DNA from: Heterobilharzia americana
Lineage: Eukaryota; Platyhelminthes; Trematoda; Strigeidida; Schistosomatidae
Reading direction: 5' to 3'
DNA: 64,000 nucleotides
Assembly (NCBI GenBank): GCA_944470555.2
Contig: OX104134.1
Span: forward strand, 100,062,701-100,126,700
The notes beneath the pieces are model-generated. The model saw only the letters and a list, made by a program, of their open reading frames with translations, was not told the DNA's origin and did no database searches. Position numbers and translations under genes: made by a program. Below, piece after piece: positions 34,901 through 45,720 of the stretch (positions within the stretch are counted from its first letter, which is position 1; every line of letters begins with the position of its first letter).

Positions 34901-37900
34901 GAGGACCGATGTCAGTGGCGCAGATGTATACACACATTATCTTGATCTTAACCCCCATACTTAATCTGACCATTTTCTCATTCCTCCTTTCCCTCTTTTA
35001 CTACTTTCTACGACTTTTAACAGATTTTCTTTCTTCGTCCATTTTATTGTCTTGTTACTTGATTATGCAATTTGGACCGTTATGTGGTAATGCCTGGTCC
35101 CATGTTGATTTTGATGATGGTATTTGAATCTCTAGTCCACTAAGGAGTAATGGAAATAAAATAGATAGTATCTCTACGCATCGTTTTTTGAGCCTTTTCT
35201 TATCAATGGCTGTGTAGACTGATATGACTTAGTAGCGCAGATGTATACACTCTTTGTCCTTCGTACAGTCTTGAATATTCCCCCTAACCTTCATTAATTT
35301 ATGCTCTTTCCTCATATCTGCTTGCCATCCTTTTGTCCCCGATTCTATCCGCTGTGAAGTGTAAAAGTTTGAAACTCCTGCACGAGATGGTTTAGATCAT
35401 AGGTGTCTTCGTAGCATTGTTCGCGTTTGGTGGAATCACCGCCGCGTGAGCAATGTTGAGTTCAGGCGAAGACTACTAGGCAAAGTAGGCAAGTTGATTG
35501 ATGAGGTTGTGAGCCTTGATTGATTGAGATGACTTGGACTTATAATGGGCATGCCGGACCACCACCTAACTTGGCGTGCCATGCTAGTGAAAGTTGGACT
35601 AGGTTGGGAGAGGACTCAGGGTGACCAATTCAAGACCTGGCACTAGTCGATGGACTCTTACTGTTGGTCTGAGCCGTACGGGTTATTAGGGACTACCTGG
35701 TCTGGGTCCTCAAGACGATGCATGAATCAGTGCTTAAAGACTATTGGTAACATGGCTGAAAATCGGCCGCTGGCGCAGATGCATTTACTCCTTGACGTCT
35801 TTTAGAGCTTGAATATTTGCACCAACCGTCATCTTTAGATTATTTATTCTCTCACACTACTTTATCTACTTCGATATAACTTCGACCCACCTGTTCTTTG
35901 TGTACTGCTGCGAAGTACGTCGACCTGAGCTAATGAATTTGTTTGGAGGTTCTACGCTGGTCCATCTGTCTACCCGTTTTTTTCATTTTCAGTAATTCAT
36001 GCATACAAATAGTTGTATTGTAACTTGAATTTTTTAGAGTAGGTTCATGTTCCTCGTGCATACTCAATTCCCGACTGATAGTCGAGCGTGCGTAACACAA
36101 TGACCCAATGGACTCAACTGGTGGAACGCGTATTACCTAATGGAAGCGTCAGTTGGGTGATGAGTTGTATCATGAAAAGCAGTTAGTGTAAGTTGCTATG
36201 CTGTGATGTAGGGTCCTAGGGAAAAGTCATAACGATAGCTCGACGAGTGACTGCTATAAGGTGATTCCGGCCAATGACCAGCAGTATCACGTTGATGCTA
36301 CCTCCTTATGCGAAGCAGAGGTCAGATAAATTTGCTCCTAAAAATGGCAAACCCCCCTACTCTGTAGTATTTCAATACCGGTAGTATAGATTAAAAGATG
36401 GGCTCAAAAAATCTGTATGTAACTCATCTGCAGTAGATGATGTCTCTTGGCTCTGTGGTCACGCACCACTGTTACTAACCCAATTTGTTTTCAAGTACTT
36501 AGAGAATAAATAACCTTTTATGGTGTGGGTGGCGGGAAAGTGTCAACCACGCTCACAACTATCGGCATTCAACTTCCTTCAGATCATTATCAGCGATATT
36601 TACTAATTCCAGTTTAGCAGCTTGGTTTGCATCAGCTGCCATGTTAAAGGCCACCAGATTCTCTCAAATAAACGTACGTTTACAAACTAGTAGTCTTGAG
36701 GACACTGCACTTAATTCATGATTCAGGTGGTACAAATATGAGTAAACGGGCAAGAAGTCTCGAATCATAATGATGGGATTCCCTGTATTTCGACGTATCC
36801 TATTAACATTCGAGTTTGGTTAGTGGGAACTCAAACGTAAGCGACGAAGTCGTCCATAACCACAACGTAGCAATCAGTAACCACTAATTTATAAAATGAC
36901 TTTACTTGGACCTCCTAAAATGCGATTATTAAATTTGCCACTTGTTATAATATGGCTGAAAATTTCGCGCATATAGTGTTCGTTTCTAATAACTAAGTGT
37001 CCAGTAAGGCATGTATATCGTCTTTCATTGTCTGTGCCACTCTCATGTATCATCCTATTACTTCGACTTAAGTATGGATATCGAGTAAACAGTTAAACAA
37101 GGAAATAACACTTGACTCCAGTCACTTACCTGCCTAAATATTATCTAAAGTCTCCACCCCTGGTTGTTCCTGTCTCTTGGATAGGTGATTCACAGGTTCA
37201 AGCATGCCCACGAGACCTACTGAAAAAAATCCACACAAGGCAGAAAGTTGTCTACTGCTCTCAAATTCCAAAATGGTTAGTAAAGTTGAAGAACGGCACT
37301 TCTCTCAGCAATAAAGTCAGTCCGCACTATTTTTTAAACTGCAGTCAATTTGAAGCACTATTTGAGTTCTTAACTGACTTGCATATCGTGAACATTGAAC
37401 CAAATCGTGTATTTGAATGGCATTTCATTTGAATGATCCATTCTGCTCATCACTCTATTTCTTGATTATTTTTTCGCTACTTCTAGGAAATGATGAAGTT
37501 GTAGATGGGGGTGACGCTGAACCACAAAAATCCTCAGAACCACCTAAAAACGGAAATGAAGATTCAGAATTGCCTACTGTTATGAATTTAAAACAATGGT
37601 TAACGGAGAAGGTAAATTTCTCGTATAGCAGCGGAATTTTCATGCCTTTATCTATGTGGTACTTTTGTATCACAATTCCCTACATGTAATTTCGATAAAA
37701 GTTTCGCACCGCCAAACTGTTCATTCAAATGTAGAAGTACAACTCATTTTACTGAGTTAGTATGATATTGTAAGGAAAGGGGTATTTGTTAGTGATTTGC
37801 GCAACTTTTATTCACATTTTACCCAGTTTTGAAATTTGGCCTAATTAGCTACTCAAAGATGTTCCCATTGCGTTTTAGTTTACTTGGCGGTGGTTAACCG

Positions 37901-40900
37901 TGGAACCGAAGACGCGCGTTTCGTCTTATTTTTAAATCATCGATAGGATGTGAAATCAACTCACAAACTCAATTTTACCCAAATAGGTGGACAGACGAAA
38001 TCAACGTAGTACCTCATAAACAAATGCATCAGTCCAGGTTGTCACAATTCACAGTGGTGTAAAAAGTACGAGTGGGCAGGAAAGACTAGTATCAAAGTGG
38101 ACAAAAATGCGTAGGCGGAAAGGAAATTTATTATCAGGAGTTCTCACTTCCCGGTTGCCCATACCGTGGAAGTCTATTTCTCCTTAAAGAACCTGAAAGA
38201 GATTATTGTGACCGTAGAGCCCAAAGGATAGTTGCTTGATGCCTGTCACACAACCTTTTCAGGATTGTTGGTGTGAGATTTGACTGGTCTATCCCCGGAC
38301 AGAATAAACCCGCACCAGCGACACTGGAAGACCCGTGAGGTAAAGGGGAGTGCGCTATTTTTGAGGCTCACCTTTTCGAATCCCTGCTTTCCCATAGGAC
38401 AGGCAACCTGAGTGTGACATTGCTGGTTCTCGTTGGGAAAAACCTTGCTTTTGTCATACCCCTTACCAACCATACAAATTCAATGGCTATAATTCCTCCT
38501 GTTTTCTGAAATTTTGTTGGACAGTATAACAATTTTGTCCAATACACTATTATATATCTCTTCAAATTCTTTCATGTCTAGCTGGACTCTACCATTTCTG
38601 TTGGATGGATTGATGTTGAACCAGCCGAGGGAAGGGCCATCGTGCGCTTTAAACAACCCAATACAGCAGAGAAGGCGTGGGCTAAACTCAAAGAAGCATT
38701 CGGTGATAATCCTGTCACCTATCATAATAGTGAATTATCTGGTCGTGTACTGACTGGTAAGTGGTCGTCTTAAAATGAATCATATTGTGAAATGAATAAA
38801 CTTGCTACTCATCATTGTTTAAGAGAGTTTAGGAGAGAGTGGGGAACAAAATGGATTAAGTTCACTGTTATATTCGTCTACGCATCTTCGTTGTTTTCTG
38901 TGTTGGATAAATTATTTCTCTACGCGTCATTCATGGAATTTAGCTTGATTCACCTTAGTGGTTTATCAAGGAGCTGTGTCCCCAAAGAATGGGTCAAGAG
39001 TGCGAACCCAGCTGTACATACCGAGGTTTGGGCAGCCACGCAATGTAGTATCGTTAGCCCTCACATTATAGGTGCACATTTGTGTAGCAGGGTTCGTAAG
39101 GCGTCTTCTTAGGTACATTTATTTTACCCGACAAAAGGTCGAAGTTCCCCTAGCAACTGTTATGGTATGCGCAATAAGCTTGCCTAGATCTGCATAATAA
39201 GGCCTTTTCATAGCCAGTCGTGTTGCATTGAATTTTCGAGACAGAAAGCACGTGAACCTACGTTTGTATATCAGATTGGTTGAAGCGGCGGAAATCAATA
39301 GAGAATATGGTCTTCTGGAAAAGCCATCGTAAATATGTATATATAAACGGGTGTTTTGTAATGCACTTTCCGTTATCTTACCGTCTTTCCACTTACCGAG
39401 AAACTGGAGTTGGCAATAGTAAGCCAATGGCTTTTGTTATATCTCTGTCTCGACGGTTCTCTCCGATGTTTTGATCTTGACCCCGGTTCGGTTTCTTATT
39501 GAGTTCCTATGATTGACCGACTGAAAAAAATAATCAAATACAGGTACTAACTGTTATCATCCCCCGAGTTAATATTTTCGAGTTAAGCCTGCTGATAATG
39601 ACCTCACACAGGCTGACTCAAAGAGAAGATGAATTTAGATGACCATTCCACACAGTGCACAGTTATTTATACTTAACGAGATACATATGAGTTTTCAAGG
39701 CTTTAAAGCGTAAACGGTATAATCAGGTGAGACTCCAAAGGCCACCCTAGTAACTACTGAAATAACCAATTGAAGTCGTGATTTTCATGAGAAAAACTAC
39801 CTTTAGTGGGAATAGATGAGTCTGATTAGTTGTTCCAGTCGTTGCTACAGTAGGCTTTAAAGTGCCTCATAAGCAGTGTCGAAGAACGAGGCCAAAGATA
39901 CATAAAAGACATTCATAATTGATTGGTTGCGAATGTATCTTTCCACTCATTGCTTAGCCATATAGTGCTTTGTTATGTCCTTCAATTTGTGAATAGAGGA
40001 TTTCGAAATACGTGAAAGCGTTGTACGTTTTTTCTCTTTCTTTCTGTGTGTGCGTGTGTAAGGTGATGAGGAGAAGAACAGATGGAAGGTGATCTTGGCG
40101 GCTCAACAGCAAAAGGCTCAAAAACGTCGTGGAGGACGTGGCGTAAGTTTTGTGTTATACTTAAACTTTCTGTAGGACTAAAGGACAGCGGTTTTTGCTT
40201 GCCTTGACTAAGTGGAGATACCATTGTGACAATATTTTCTGGGAAGAACTATCATAACCAATACGAGTACCGTACATATAGATAGATTTAGAACCTGTTG
40301 TTACCCAATCGTTTATTTTTTATTAGAAAAGTGGCTCCGTCCTCGTCGCATTGTGAACACTATGTGAGTATGTTTAGCATGCGTTTTACGCCTATCAAAC
40401 TTAACATGCTGTTTCATGACTGTTCTGCATCTTACTCCCAATTTAAGTAGTAAAATGCGTTGACCACTTACTTGGGGAGTTTCATCAGTTGGTCGCTGAC
40501 GAGATTTTATCCTGGATACAAAAAACCTTTTCGACAGTTGCCAACTTGCATCTTCTATGGTGCTGACTGACGAGATATCCGACTGCCTGTTAAACGTCGA
40601 GTATACTACTATGCAGTTCATTTATGTCCTGTGATACAGCTGTGAGACACGGCTGTCAAAAGAAGAAGCGGTTACAAGTCTTCAGTTACAGGTGTCTTCG
40701 TAACATTGCTAACGCTAGGTGCTATCATCACGTGAGCAATGTTGGGGTCAGGTGAAGGGTACAAGGCAAAGGATTTCATTAGGTTGTGGAACCTTCAATG
40801 ACCAAGGTGACTTGCACATGTGTTGTGCATGCCAAGCCAACCCCTACCTCGACGTTCAGTGCTAGTAGAAGTAAGATTGAGTTAAAAGAGGGGTCACGAT

Positions 40901-43170
40901 GCCCAGTTTAAGACGTGGCACCACTTCATGAAGTGTCTGGCTGTTGGTATGAGCCATGTAAACAGGTATAGTGCAAGGTTGGGGGTCTCCAACACCAAGG
41001 AGACAGTGGTCAAGAGTTCTTGATGCCATGACCGGAAATCCGTCACAAGGGCGTCTTCTAATGCTCGAATGTTCTGATTGACCTTTATTTTTAAATTCCC
41101 TCTTCTTCCATACAGCTTTGTCTACTTCAATATCGGTCTTTCTTTACAAACCTATCCCTTGCATGGTTGTGTGTGGCAGCTTGAATTGCTGCACTTGTGT
41201 GTGCAAAGTTCTGCGTTGATTTTGTCTGTCTGTCTATATTGTGGGTTTTTCTTCTTGAAGCGAATAATAAGTTTCTCAAGGCTCAAAACTTCTGGCATTA
41301 CTGTGTTACGAGTCGAATTGTCACACCCCATAATCAGCACATCAAGCGAGAATGCACTAGAATGAACAAATAACGCAGAAAACAGTCAAGTCATTAAAAG
41401 AGGACAAGTGAGAATGAGAGAATGCTGAAATCCATTGTGATGGTTAAGACTAAAATAATACGTGGATGGATCTGCGCCATATCATTTCTATTCTGAGTCA
41501 TGTCATCACATGTAGTCTCTAACCGGTGGCTTTCGTTGTCACACAGACACTAACCAAATAGTCTACATTTCACTACACGACTCAGATCAACAGTCAAGGT
41601 CTTCATGTACTGATACTATGGTTTAGTCTGACTACTCTACGCTTTTTTACAGTCTGAACCTTCTTCGACTTATACTTGACGATGAGTCATAAGGTGACGA
41701 GGCCTCAGTTGAGCCGCGTGTTCTGCGTATACGTCAACCCGTCAGTAAAAATTATGCACGGTATACGAACAATTAAAACTTCTGTCTGGTACATTCTGTG
41801 CACGAAATGGGATACTACTAATGTAATGATGTACTTACAAATAGCAGTGCAGTTCAGTTAGGTTAATGTGATGAATAAAATCAAAAGTATACCAACTACT
41901 GTTATTTTTATTGCATGTTTTATTTGGATGTGTTATTCGTCGCAGAATGAAATCCGTTGGAGAACTTCTGATGACCTGGAGGCGATATGTGCAGATATTC
42001 TCATCTAGTATATTGGAATCTTCAACAGTGCGCTCCTCACAGTCCCACGAGGATCAAACCTAGGCTTTTACTCCCTTTGCTGAGTAAATCGGGATTTTCT
42101 CATCTCTCCTGCATTGGATTTTGTATACTATTGGAAGCATACGGGTGGCTGACACTTCCCAGCTGTCCACAGCGTGGAAAACTAGTTCTCCTTGAGGTGT
42201 CTGAAAATGAGAGGTTAGTGCGTGACCATGGACCACCTACTACAGGCCGGTCACACGCGACCTTTTTGCAAGTTTGGGATTTTAGTGTTTTGCCTTCGAA
42301 TTCTAAAATGAATCCTTGTCGCAGGCATCCGGATTCCATGGGGTGACGGAGATGTGTTATTTTTTTTAGGCTGACCTCTTCTAACCCTCACCTTCCCATA
42401 AGAAAGGTACCATCAGCAAAGCGTTGGTTTTTATTGGTGGGAAACACCTTTATGGTATCACTTCCACCCAGTCGGTAGTGCGACTTCGCTGTAAGATCCC
42501 CATCAGCGTAGCAATTTACATTATGATGGTAACTGCTTTTCGTCTTACCACAAGGGAACAAGCGTTCCTGCCAGTATAGTTCGATGGGTCATTGTGATGT
42601 ACATACCCGACCACAACATCGTGTCAAGGTAGCAACTGTCGGTCGGGTCATTCCTTCTTCCTCTCTTTTACTACTTTCTACTACTTTTGACCGATTCTTC
42701 TATGTTACTTATTGTGCTGATATGATGAGGTGTGGCAACATGAACTGGTGTACAGTAATGCCTGATCCTGTGTTGATATTGGTGATGATGACCCAGGCCC
42801 TTGTGGTGGTGTTCTTAATGACATTCAAAGTTGTCTTTCATTGATAGACACTAAATTCCCTATCAATGGACTGTGTGCGTATCCTGACCATGCGTGGTCA
42901 TCTATCAAGGTTCGAGAAACTAGCTAGTATCACACAGTATATGCGTGCGAATGGTTACCAGGCTGGATTGAAGTAATTTAACTTAGGACCGTGGTTTCGT
43001 GGCGCTCTAGACATCATCATCTTCATCTCCACTGTAAATAGAGTCACCTATATTTGCAACATATTTTTGTTTGTTTTATGCCCCTTGTTCACTAATAGTA
43101 ACTGCATTTATCCTGTTTTCTTTTCAAGGGTGGAAGACAGATAGCCAACAAACGACGTCGTGCGAACTAA
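28861..43170 (+). CDS. SSB: La protein (SSB/LARP3 homologue), nine coding exons
   Basis: La binds the UUU-OH 3' ends of new RNA polymerase III transcripts in the nucleus and protects and chaperones tRNA precursors and other small RNAs. Coding exons: 28861-28908, 28943-29012, 29047-29362, 29399-29502, 32298-32458, 37487-37611, 38582-38756, 40063-40142 and 43129-43170, all with GT/AG introns in matching phase. About 374 residues, close to the usual ~400. Domains: La motif (~5-90, 'YYFGDVNLSRDKF'), RRM1 (~104-175, 'VYVKGF' and 'KFKGSIFAIF'), a charged linker, the C-terminal xRRM ('VGWIDVEPAEGRAIVRF') and a basic tail ending 'ANKRRRAN', likely a nuclear signal. The exons sum to 1121 nt, one short of a whole reading frame; the break is at 29307-29318 in exon 3. 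Identity is firm. Confidence 0.95.
28943..29012 (+). CDS. SSB: La exon 2
   Basis: Encodes 'YYFGDVNLSRDKF', the RNA-end-binding core of the La motif. It ends in phase 1 inside a Trp codon. It is followed by a second 34-nt intron (29013-29046). Confidence 0.94.
29047..29362 (+). CDS. SSB: La exon 3 (contains the frame break)
   Basis: Completes the La motif ('METMMKFNRL') and begins RRM1 ('VYVKGF'). After 'EWLEKHGGK' the observed frame runs into TAG at 29319, whereas the family continues in the next frame with 'LDVHMRRFPRDRKFK'. One missing base within 29307-29318 (runs G5, A4, C3) explains it. Followed by a 36-nt intron (29363-29398). Confidence 0.93.
29399..29502 (+). CDS. SSB: La exon 4
   Basis: Begins in phase 0 with 'GSIFAIF', the RNP1 strand of RRM1, and ends with 'MIRLTQ' in phase 2 before GTAAGT. 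A 2.8-kb intron follows. Confidence 0.94.
30790..31030 (+). mobile_element. LINE-B 3' fragment in La intron 4
   Basis: Reads 'LRWLRHVLRMPNH', part of the conserved RT C-terminal end of a LINE family repeated many times here and called LINE-B. The rest of intron 4 (29503-32297) shows nothing else I recognise. Confidence 0.6.
32298..32458 (+). CDS. SSB: La exon 5
   Basis: Encodes the charged, Gln/Lys/Glu-rich helix after RRM1 ('YWKHKQEEKDAK') and the linker to the xRRM. Ends in phase 1 before GTAAGT. A 5.0-kb intron with LINE-B copies follows. Confidence 0.92.
32920..35150 (+). mobile_element. LINE-B element (5' region, endonuclease, RT C-terminus; middle deleted) in La intron 5
   Basis: The most complete LINE-B copy. 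It begins with a short hairpin-forming 5' end (CCCGACC near 32927 against AGTCGGG at 32957-32963), then a ~0.7-kb 5' region, an APE-type endonuclease (33640-34165) and, after a large internal deletion, the RT C-terminus (34550-34720: 'VLLYSCKTRELKT', 'VFEHRGLRSISRI'). The 3' tail ends at ~35120 in a GATGATGG run. The RT palm is missing, so it is inactive. The endonuclease/RT type resembles RTE-like schistosome LINEs, but it is a different family from the RTE copies above. Confidence 0.75.
33695..34165 (+). pseudogene. LINE-B endonuclease fragment
   Basis: Open frame of 156 residues with 'SSDEAKHEFYRKLSRLLSKA' (first residues of it shown), then 'VVAGDFNAQVGRL', the GDFNA catalytic box of APE-like endonucleases, and 'LIQLCSDNRLLLAST', a typical closing segment. 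The N-terminal catalytic part reads in another frame upstream. The Met is internal, not a real start. Confidence 0.8.
35370..35990 (+). mobile_element. LINE-B 3' fragment in La intron 5
   Basis: Reads, with frame breaks, the RT C-terminal end (equivalent of 'RRLRCLRSIVRVWWNHRRVSN') followed by the untranslated tail ('cttgaatatttgcacc' and 'ctactttatctacttcgat'). 5'-truncated. Confidence 0.65.
36050..36740 (+). mobile_element. LINE-B 5' region fragment in La intron 5
   Basis: Aligns with 54350-54870 and 32990-33400: it holds the '...actggtggaacgcg...' segment, 'gaccagcagtatcac' and 'ggctctgtggtcacgca'. No coding frame is intact. The rest of intron 5 up to 37486 shows nothing I recognise. Confidence 0.55.
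37487..37611 (+). CDS. SSB: La exon 6
   Basis: Acidic linker ('DEVVDGGDAEPQ') followed by 'NLKQWLTEK', the first helix of the C-terminal xRRM. Ends in phase 0. Confidence 0.9.
38150..38480 (-). mobile_element. LINE-B 5' region fragment in La intron 6
   Basis: Minus-strand reading contains 'SKVFPNENQQCHTQVA', alignable with '[16 protein letters not shown]' at 54535-54582 (+). This conserved peptide marks the LINE-B 5' region. Confidence 0.6.
38582..38756 (+). CDS. SSB: La exon 7
   Basis: Core of the xRRM: 'VGWIDVEPAEGRAIVRF' and 'WAKLKEAF'. Ends in phase 1 in a Gly codon before GTAAGT. Confidence 0.94.
38757..40062. other. La intron 7, nothing recognised
   Basis: Short ORFs only. A repeat-like segment at ~39020-39100 ('gaggtttgggcagccacg') recurs at 62640 and, diverged, at 31990. 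Otherwise no feature. Confidence 0.4.
40063..40142 (+). CDS. SSB: La exon 8
   Basis: Encodes 'EEKNRWKVILAAQQQKAQK', the extra helix of the xRRM, then an Arg/Gly-rich segment ('RRGGRG'). Ends in phase 0 before GTAAGT. Confidence 0.92.
40620..41250 (+). mobile_element. LINE-B 3' fragment in La intron 8
   Basis: RT C-terminal end with frame breaks ('gtcttcgtaacattgctaac' is the conserved region) and the tail with 'cttctaatgctcgaatgttc'. Truncated at the 5' side. Confidence 0.62.
41990..42655 (-). mobile_element. LINE-B 5' region in La intron 8
   Basis: Minus-strand LINE-B 5' end. It starts at ~42650 with the hairpin arms ACCCGACC / GGTCGGGT (42641-42648 and 42605-42612) and runs to ~41990. Its beginning is joined directly to a plus-strand LINE-B 3' tail (42655-42790). 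The same junction exists, inverted, at 56128-56397. Confidence 0.6.
42521..42790 (+). repeat. Inverted composite repeat, copy 1
   Basis: Nearly identical to the reverse complement of 56128-56397 over ~270 bp. Each copy fuses a LINE-B 3' tail with a LINE-B 5' end in opposite orientations, so the chimera, not just its parts, is shared. Confidence 0.75.
43129..43170 (+). CDS. SSB: La exon 9 (last)
   Basis: Follows a good polypyrimidine tract and AG. Encodes 'GGRQIANKRRRAN' and the TAA stop: a short basic end that fits the nuclear localisation signal found at La C-termini. Confidence 0.92.
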   Translation, partial: GGRQIANKRRRAN

Positions 43171-44694
43171 AAGGAACCCAAAAAAGAAAGGAAAGATGGC
43201 AACTAGTATCATCAGATATTGTATATTCGTCAACAACAAGAAATTTATCATTCTCATCTCAGAATAAACGAACCCTCATGTATAAAGTAAATTATCACAA
43301 TCTCGATAATACACATATAGTTCGGAAACGTGACTTTTTGATTGGGAATTCCAGTCTTATATATACATACATACGCACATAACTTGTTTCATGCTTTTCA
43401 TCCTGAAGTTTTCCTCCAGAAAGGAAAATAAATGGCTCAGCGAAGAGCTTTCTTGGCGATTTCACTTATCTAGCTGTAAACAATTGAATTTATATAGAAA
43501 ATTTTTGTTTTTGGTGAGAATGTAAAATTTCGTTTGTGACGTGTTTGTTTGAAATTGGAGCTCGTTCGTTAGGCGCACCAGCAAGCTGAGCAATACACGT
43601 AAACAAACTGTTGAAAAGTAATCAAAAAGCTTAATAACGAGAACAATTAAGTTGTCACCATGTTGAATTGCAAAGTCGCTTAAGGAGACTAATGAGGATC
43701 GCTCATGACATAGAAAATTAGTAAAGGTGATAAATATTGAGTTGATAAGTAACATAAGAAAGGTTTGATGAATAAATTGTTATCAAGGTGAGTAAGTGGA
43801 AACAGGGAATAGTTGATAATATTTAAGAAAGGAAAGGATTAGAAGGAGGGGAGGCGATGTTTTGGAACGCTAAAGATTGAGACAGTGCATGGAGCAAGGT
43901 TTGAACTAGTCTCTTCTCCATGCAAAGTTCTGGCTCTTATTCTCATTGCAACACGACGGAGGCAATAGATGCGTACTGGCTTCGGCTAGTTTCTTTTTTC
44001 CTTGTAGAAATGTTTGTTGAGGTTGGACGATCAGTGTCGACATGGTGTTCCGTTATTGCACCTCTTACAGATACTCTGCTACTTCTTGGTAGTCACGCAA
44101 AATAGTGTTCTTGAACGCTTTTGAACAGAATCGAACGACGAACATAGCCAGCTCCACCGGAGCAGGTGAACTGATAAACATATAGGTAATCAGATGCGAG
44201 GTCTTGTCTTTCAGCTTATTACCAAGTAAAGAGGGACTTGAGAATGCTTCTCACAAAGCTTTTGTGAAGGATATCCTCTTCAGGGATCTCGCAATCTTCA
44301 GGATGTCAGCTGTTGGATCAGTTTTGAAATCTAGGTTCATATGACATAACCAGTATGGAGATCCGTTTTTGATAAAGATTCTAGGCCGTAATTACTCTCA
44401 GATTCGAATACCTGGGGACATAATTAAGTTCCCCTTTCGACCAGTAGCCACACCAAACAAATTGTACATTCTCACCAACAGCAAAAGTTTTTTATATGAG
44501 TGCGATTGTACATTTCAGTGAATAAGATCACCGAAGAGAGCCTCTTCACTGAACCACTTGTTCTCATTTTCTTATTTTGTTGTGATTTACCAAGGGATGT
44601 GTGTATTGGATTTTCCCGTTGTATGTTCTTATTTGATACTTGTAATTTCCCGTCGCTATACTGGGTCAAATCACTCGACCTCCATTGGCAGATG
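43171..44694. other. Intergenic: La 3' UTR and spacer
   Basis: Contains the two AATAAA signals and AT-rich sequence. ORFs 43462-43755 (-), 43920-44105 (+) and 44500-44766 (+) have no motif. No gene is recognised between La and the Enhancer-of-zeste gene. Confidence 0.4.
43427..43432 (+). promoter_or_regulatory. Candidate La polyadenylation signal AATAAA
   Basis: AATAAA about 260 nt after the La stop; a second AATAAA lies at 43263-43268. Either could define the 3' UTR; the cleavage site cannot be chosen from sequence. Confidence 0.45.
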
Positions 44695-44870
44695 GGCTCC
44701 TATGCGGATGCCTCGTGGATAATGCTTTGGCGTTTGAAGCGATGGTTACTGGGTTTAAGTCTCTGAGGCAAAAACACTCATTGGAGTACAGGCACATCTG
44801 CTGATGAGTCCTAAATAGGACGAAATGCGTATCCTGGATTCCACTACTAGTCACTGAGATGAGTACTTCA
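44695..44870 (+). mobile_element. tRNA-like SINE with hammerhead ribozyme, copy c
   Basis: Head 'gggctcctatgcggatgcc', an A-box-like 'tgcctcgtggataatgc' and a B-box-like 'gggtttaagtc' (~44754), then a spacer, then the ribozyme (44788-44850). The same head occurs at 19378-19405 and 57575-57600. The organisation, Pol III boxes followed by a hammerhead, is that of the schistosome Sm-alpha-type SINEs. Confidence 0.75.
44788..44850 (+). ncRNA. Hammerhead ribozyme (type I-like, minimal stem III)
   Basis: Self-cleaving RNA motif. CUGAUGAG is at 44801-44808; stem II is UCCU-AAAU-AGGA (44809-44820); CGAAA is at 44821-44825; AUC precedes the predicted cleavage site, between 44833 and 44834; CUGGAUUCC follows. 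All core positions of the CUGANGA/GAAA/NUH consensus are present. Stem III is the palindrome AUGCGUAU, which leaves almost no loop, as in schistosome and Penelope hammerheads that work better as dimers. Stem I (AUCUG against CUGGAU) has a bulge or mismatch compared with the AUCCAG expected from the family, so activity may be lowered. Confidence 0.82.
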
Positions 44871-45289
44871 CAATGTTCGTTTATTTGTGGTCAATATCCA
44901 GATAGTCATCCCCCCTCAGCCTCGCTTTCTCGTTTCGCAACATGTGTACATCGTTTGTGCTGTTGCGTACACTTCACAATGATGATATAAGGTCTACAAC
45001 AAATATCTGGGTAGGTGTGTGAATTTCTAAGTTGCGGAATTAGGCTTCTGAGATTTTTTGTAAAATAACAAGGTAACAGATTTGAGTCCTACTCTGTCGC
45101 TTACGCACTACAAGTGTCTTATCCAACAATAATATCTACATTTGCTGTTTATTTTTAAAACAACTTAAGATCTAAGGTCAAGGATATATGAACTCAGTTC
45201 TGTCTTCTTTTTTGTACTTCAACAAACTCTTCACTGCTATGACTGTTGGTCTACTGTTTTACGATTGGTTTTGGGAAGCTGGAACAGTT

Positions 45290-45720
45290 TATATGACTGA
45301 ATTAGGCTGGCCAGACTAAGACATAGGACCAGTCCCTGAAGTCTTTAACTGTTGGTTCAAGCAGTGTAGGGAGGGAGATGTCGACTACCTGGCTGGGACC
45401 CCCGTGACCATGAGAACCAGTGGTTGAGGACTAACTCTTGATGACGGTTGAAAATCGGCCGCAATGGTGCAGATGTATTCGAACATTGACGTCTTCTAAA
45501 GCTTGAATGTTCTTTACTGACCTTCATGTTTTCATATTCCCTCCTCCAATACACTTTCGCGTACTTTAGTATCAGTCTATTTCTACCCACTTGTTCTTTG
45601 GATGCTACTGTGCTACGAAGTATTGAGACTTGAACTGACACATGTCTGTATGCGAGGTTTTGCGTTGATTTTCTCTATCTGTCTGTCCTTACATTCAGTG
45701 TGAACCTGCTTGCATTTCGG
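45290..45720 (+). mobile_element. LINE-B 3' fragment, intergenic
   Basis: Tail part of LINE-B: 'gaccagtccctgaagtctttaa', 'gttgaaaatcggccgcaatg' and 'ctaaagcttgaatgttc' match the other tails in order. No coding capacity. Confidence 0.6.

Noticed and set aside
42584..42844. Conserved 86-residue ORF (matched by 56334-56092 on the minus strand) as a gene
   Set aside because: The match comes from the inverted composite repeat at nucleotide level; the frame crosses a LINE-B junction and ends diverge outside the repeat.
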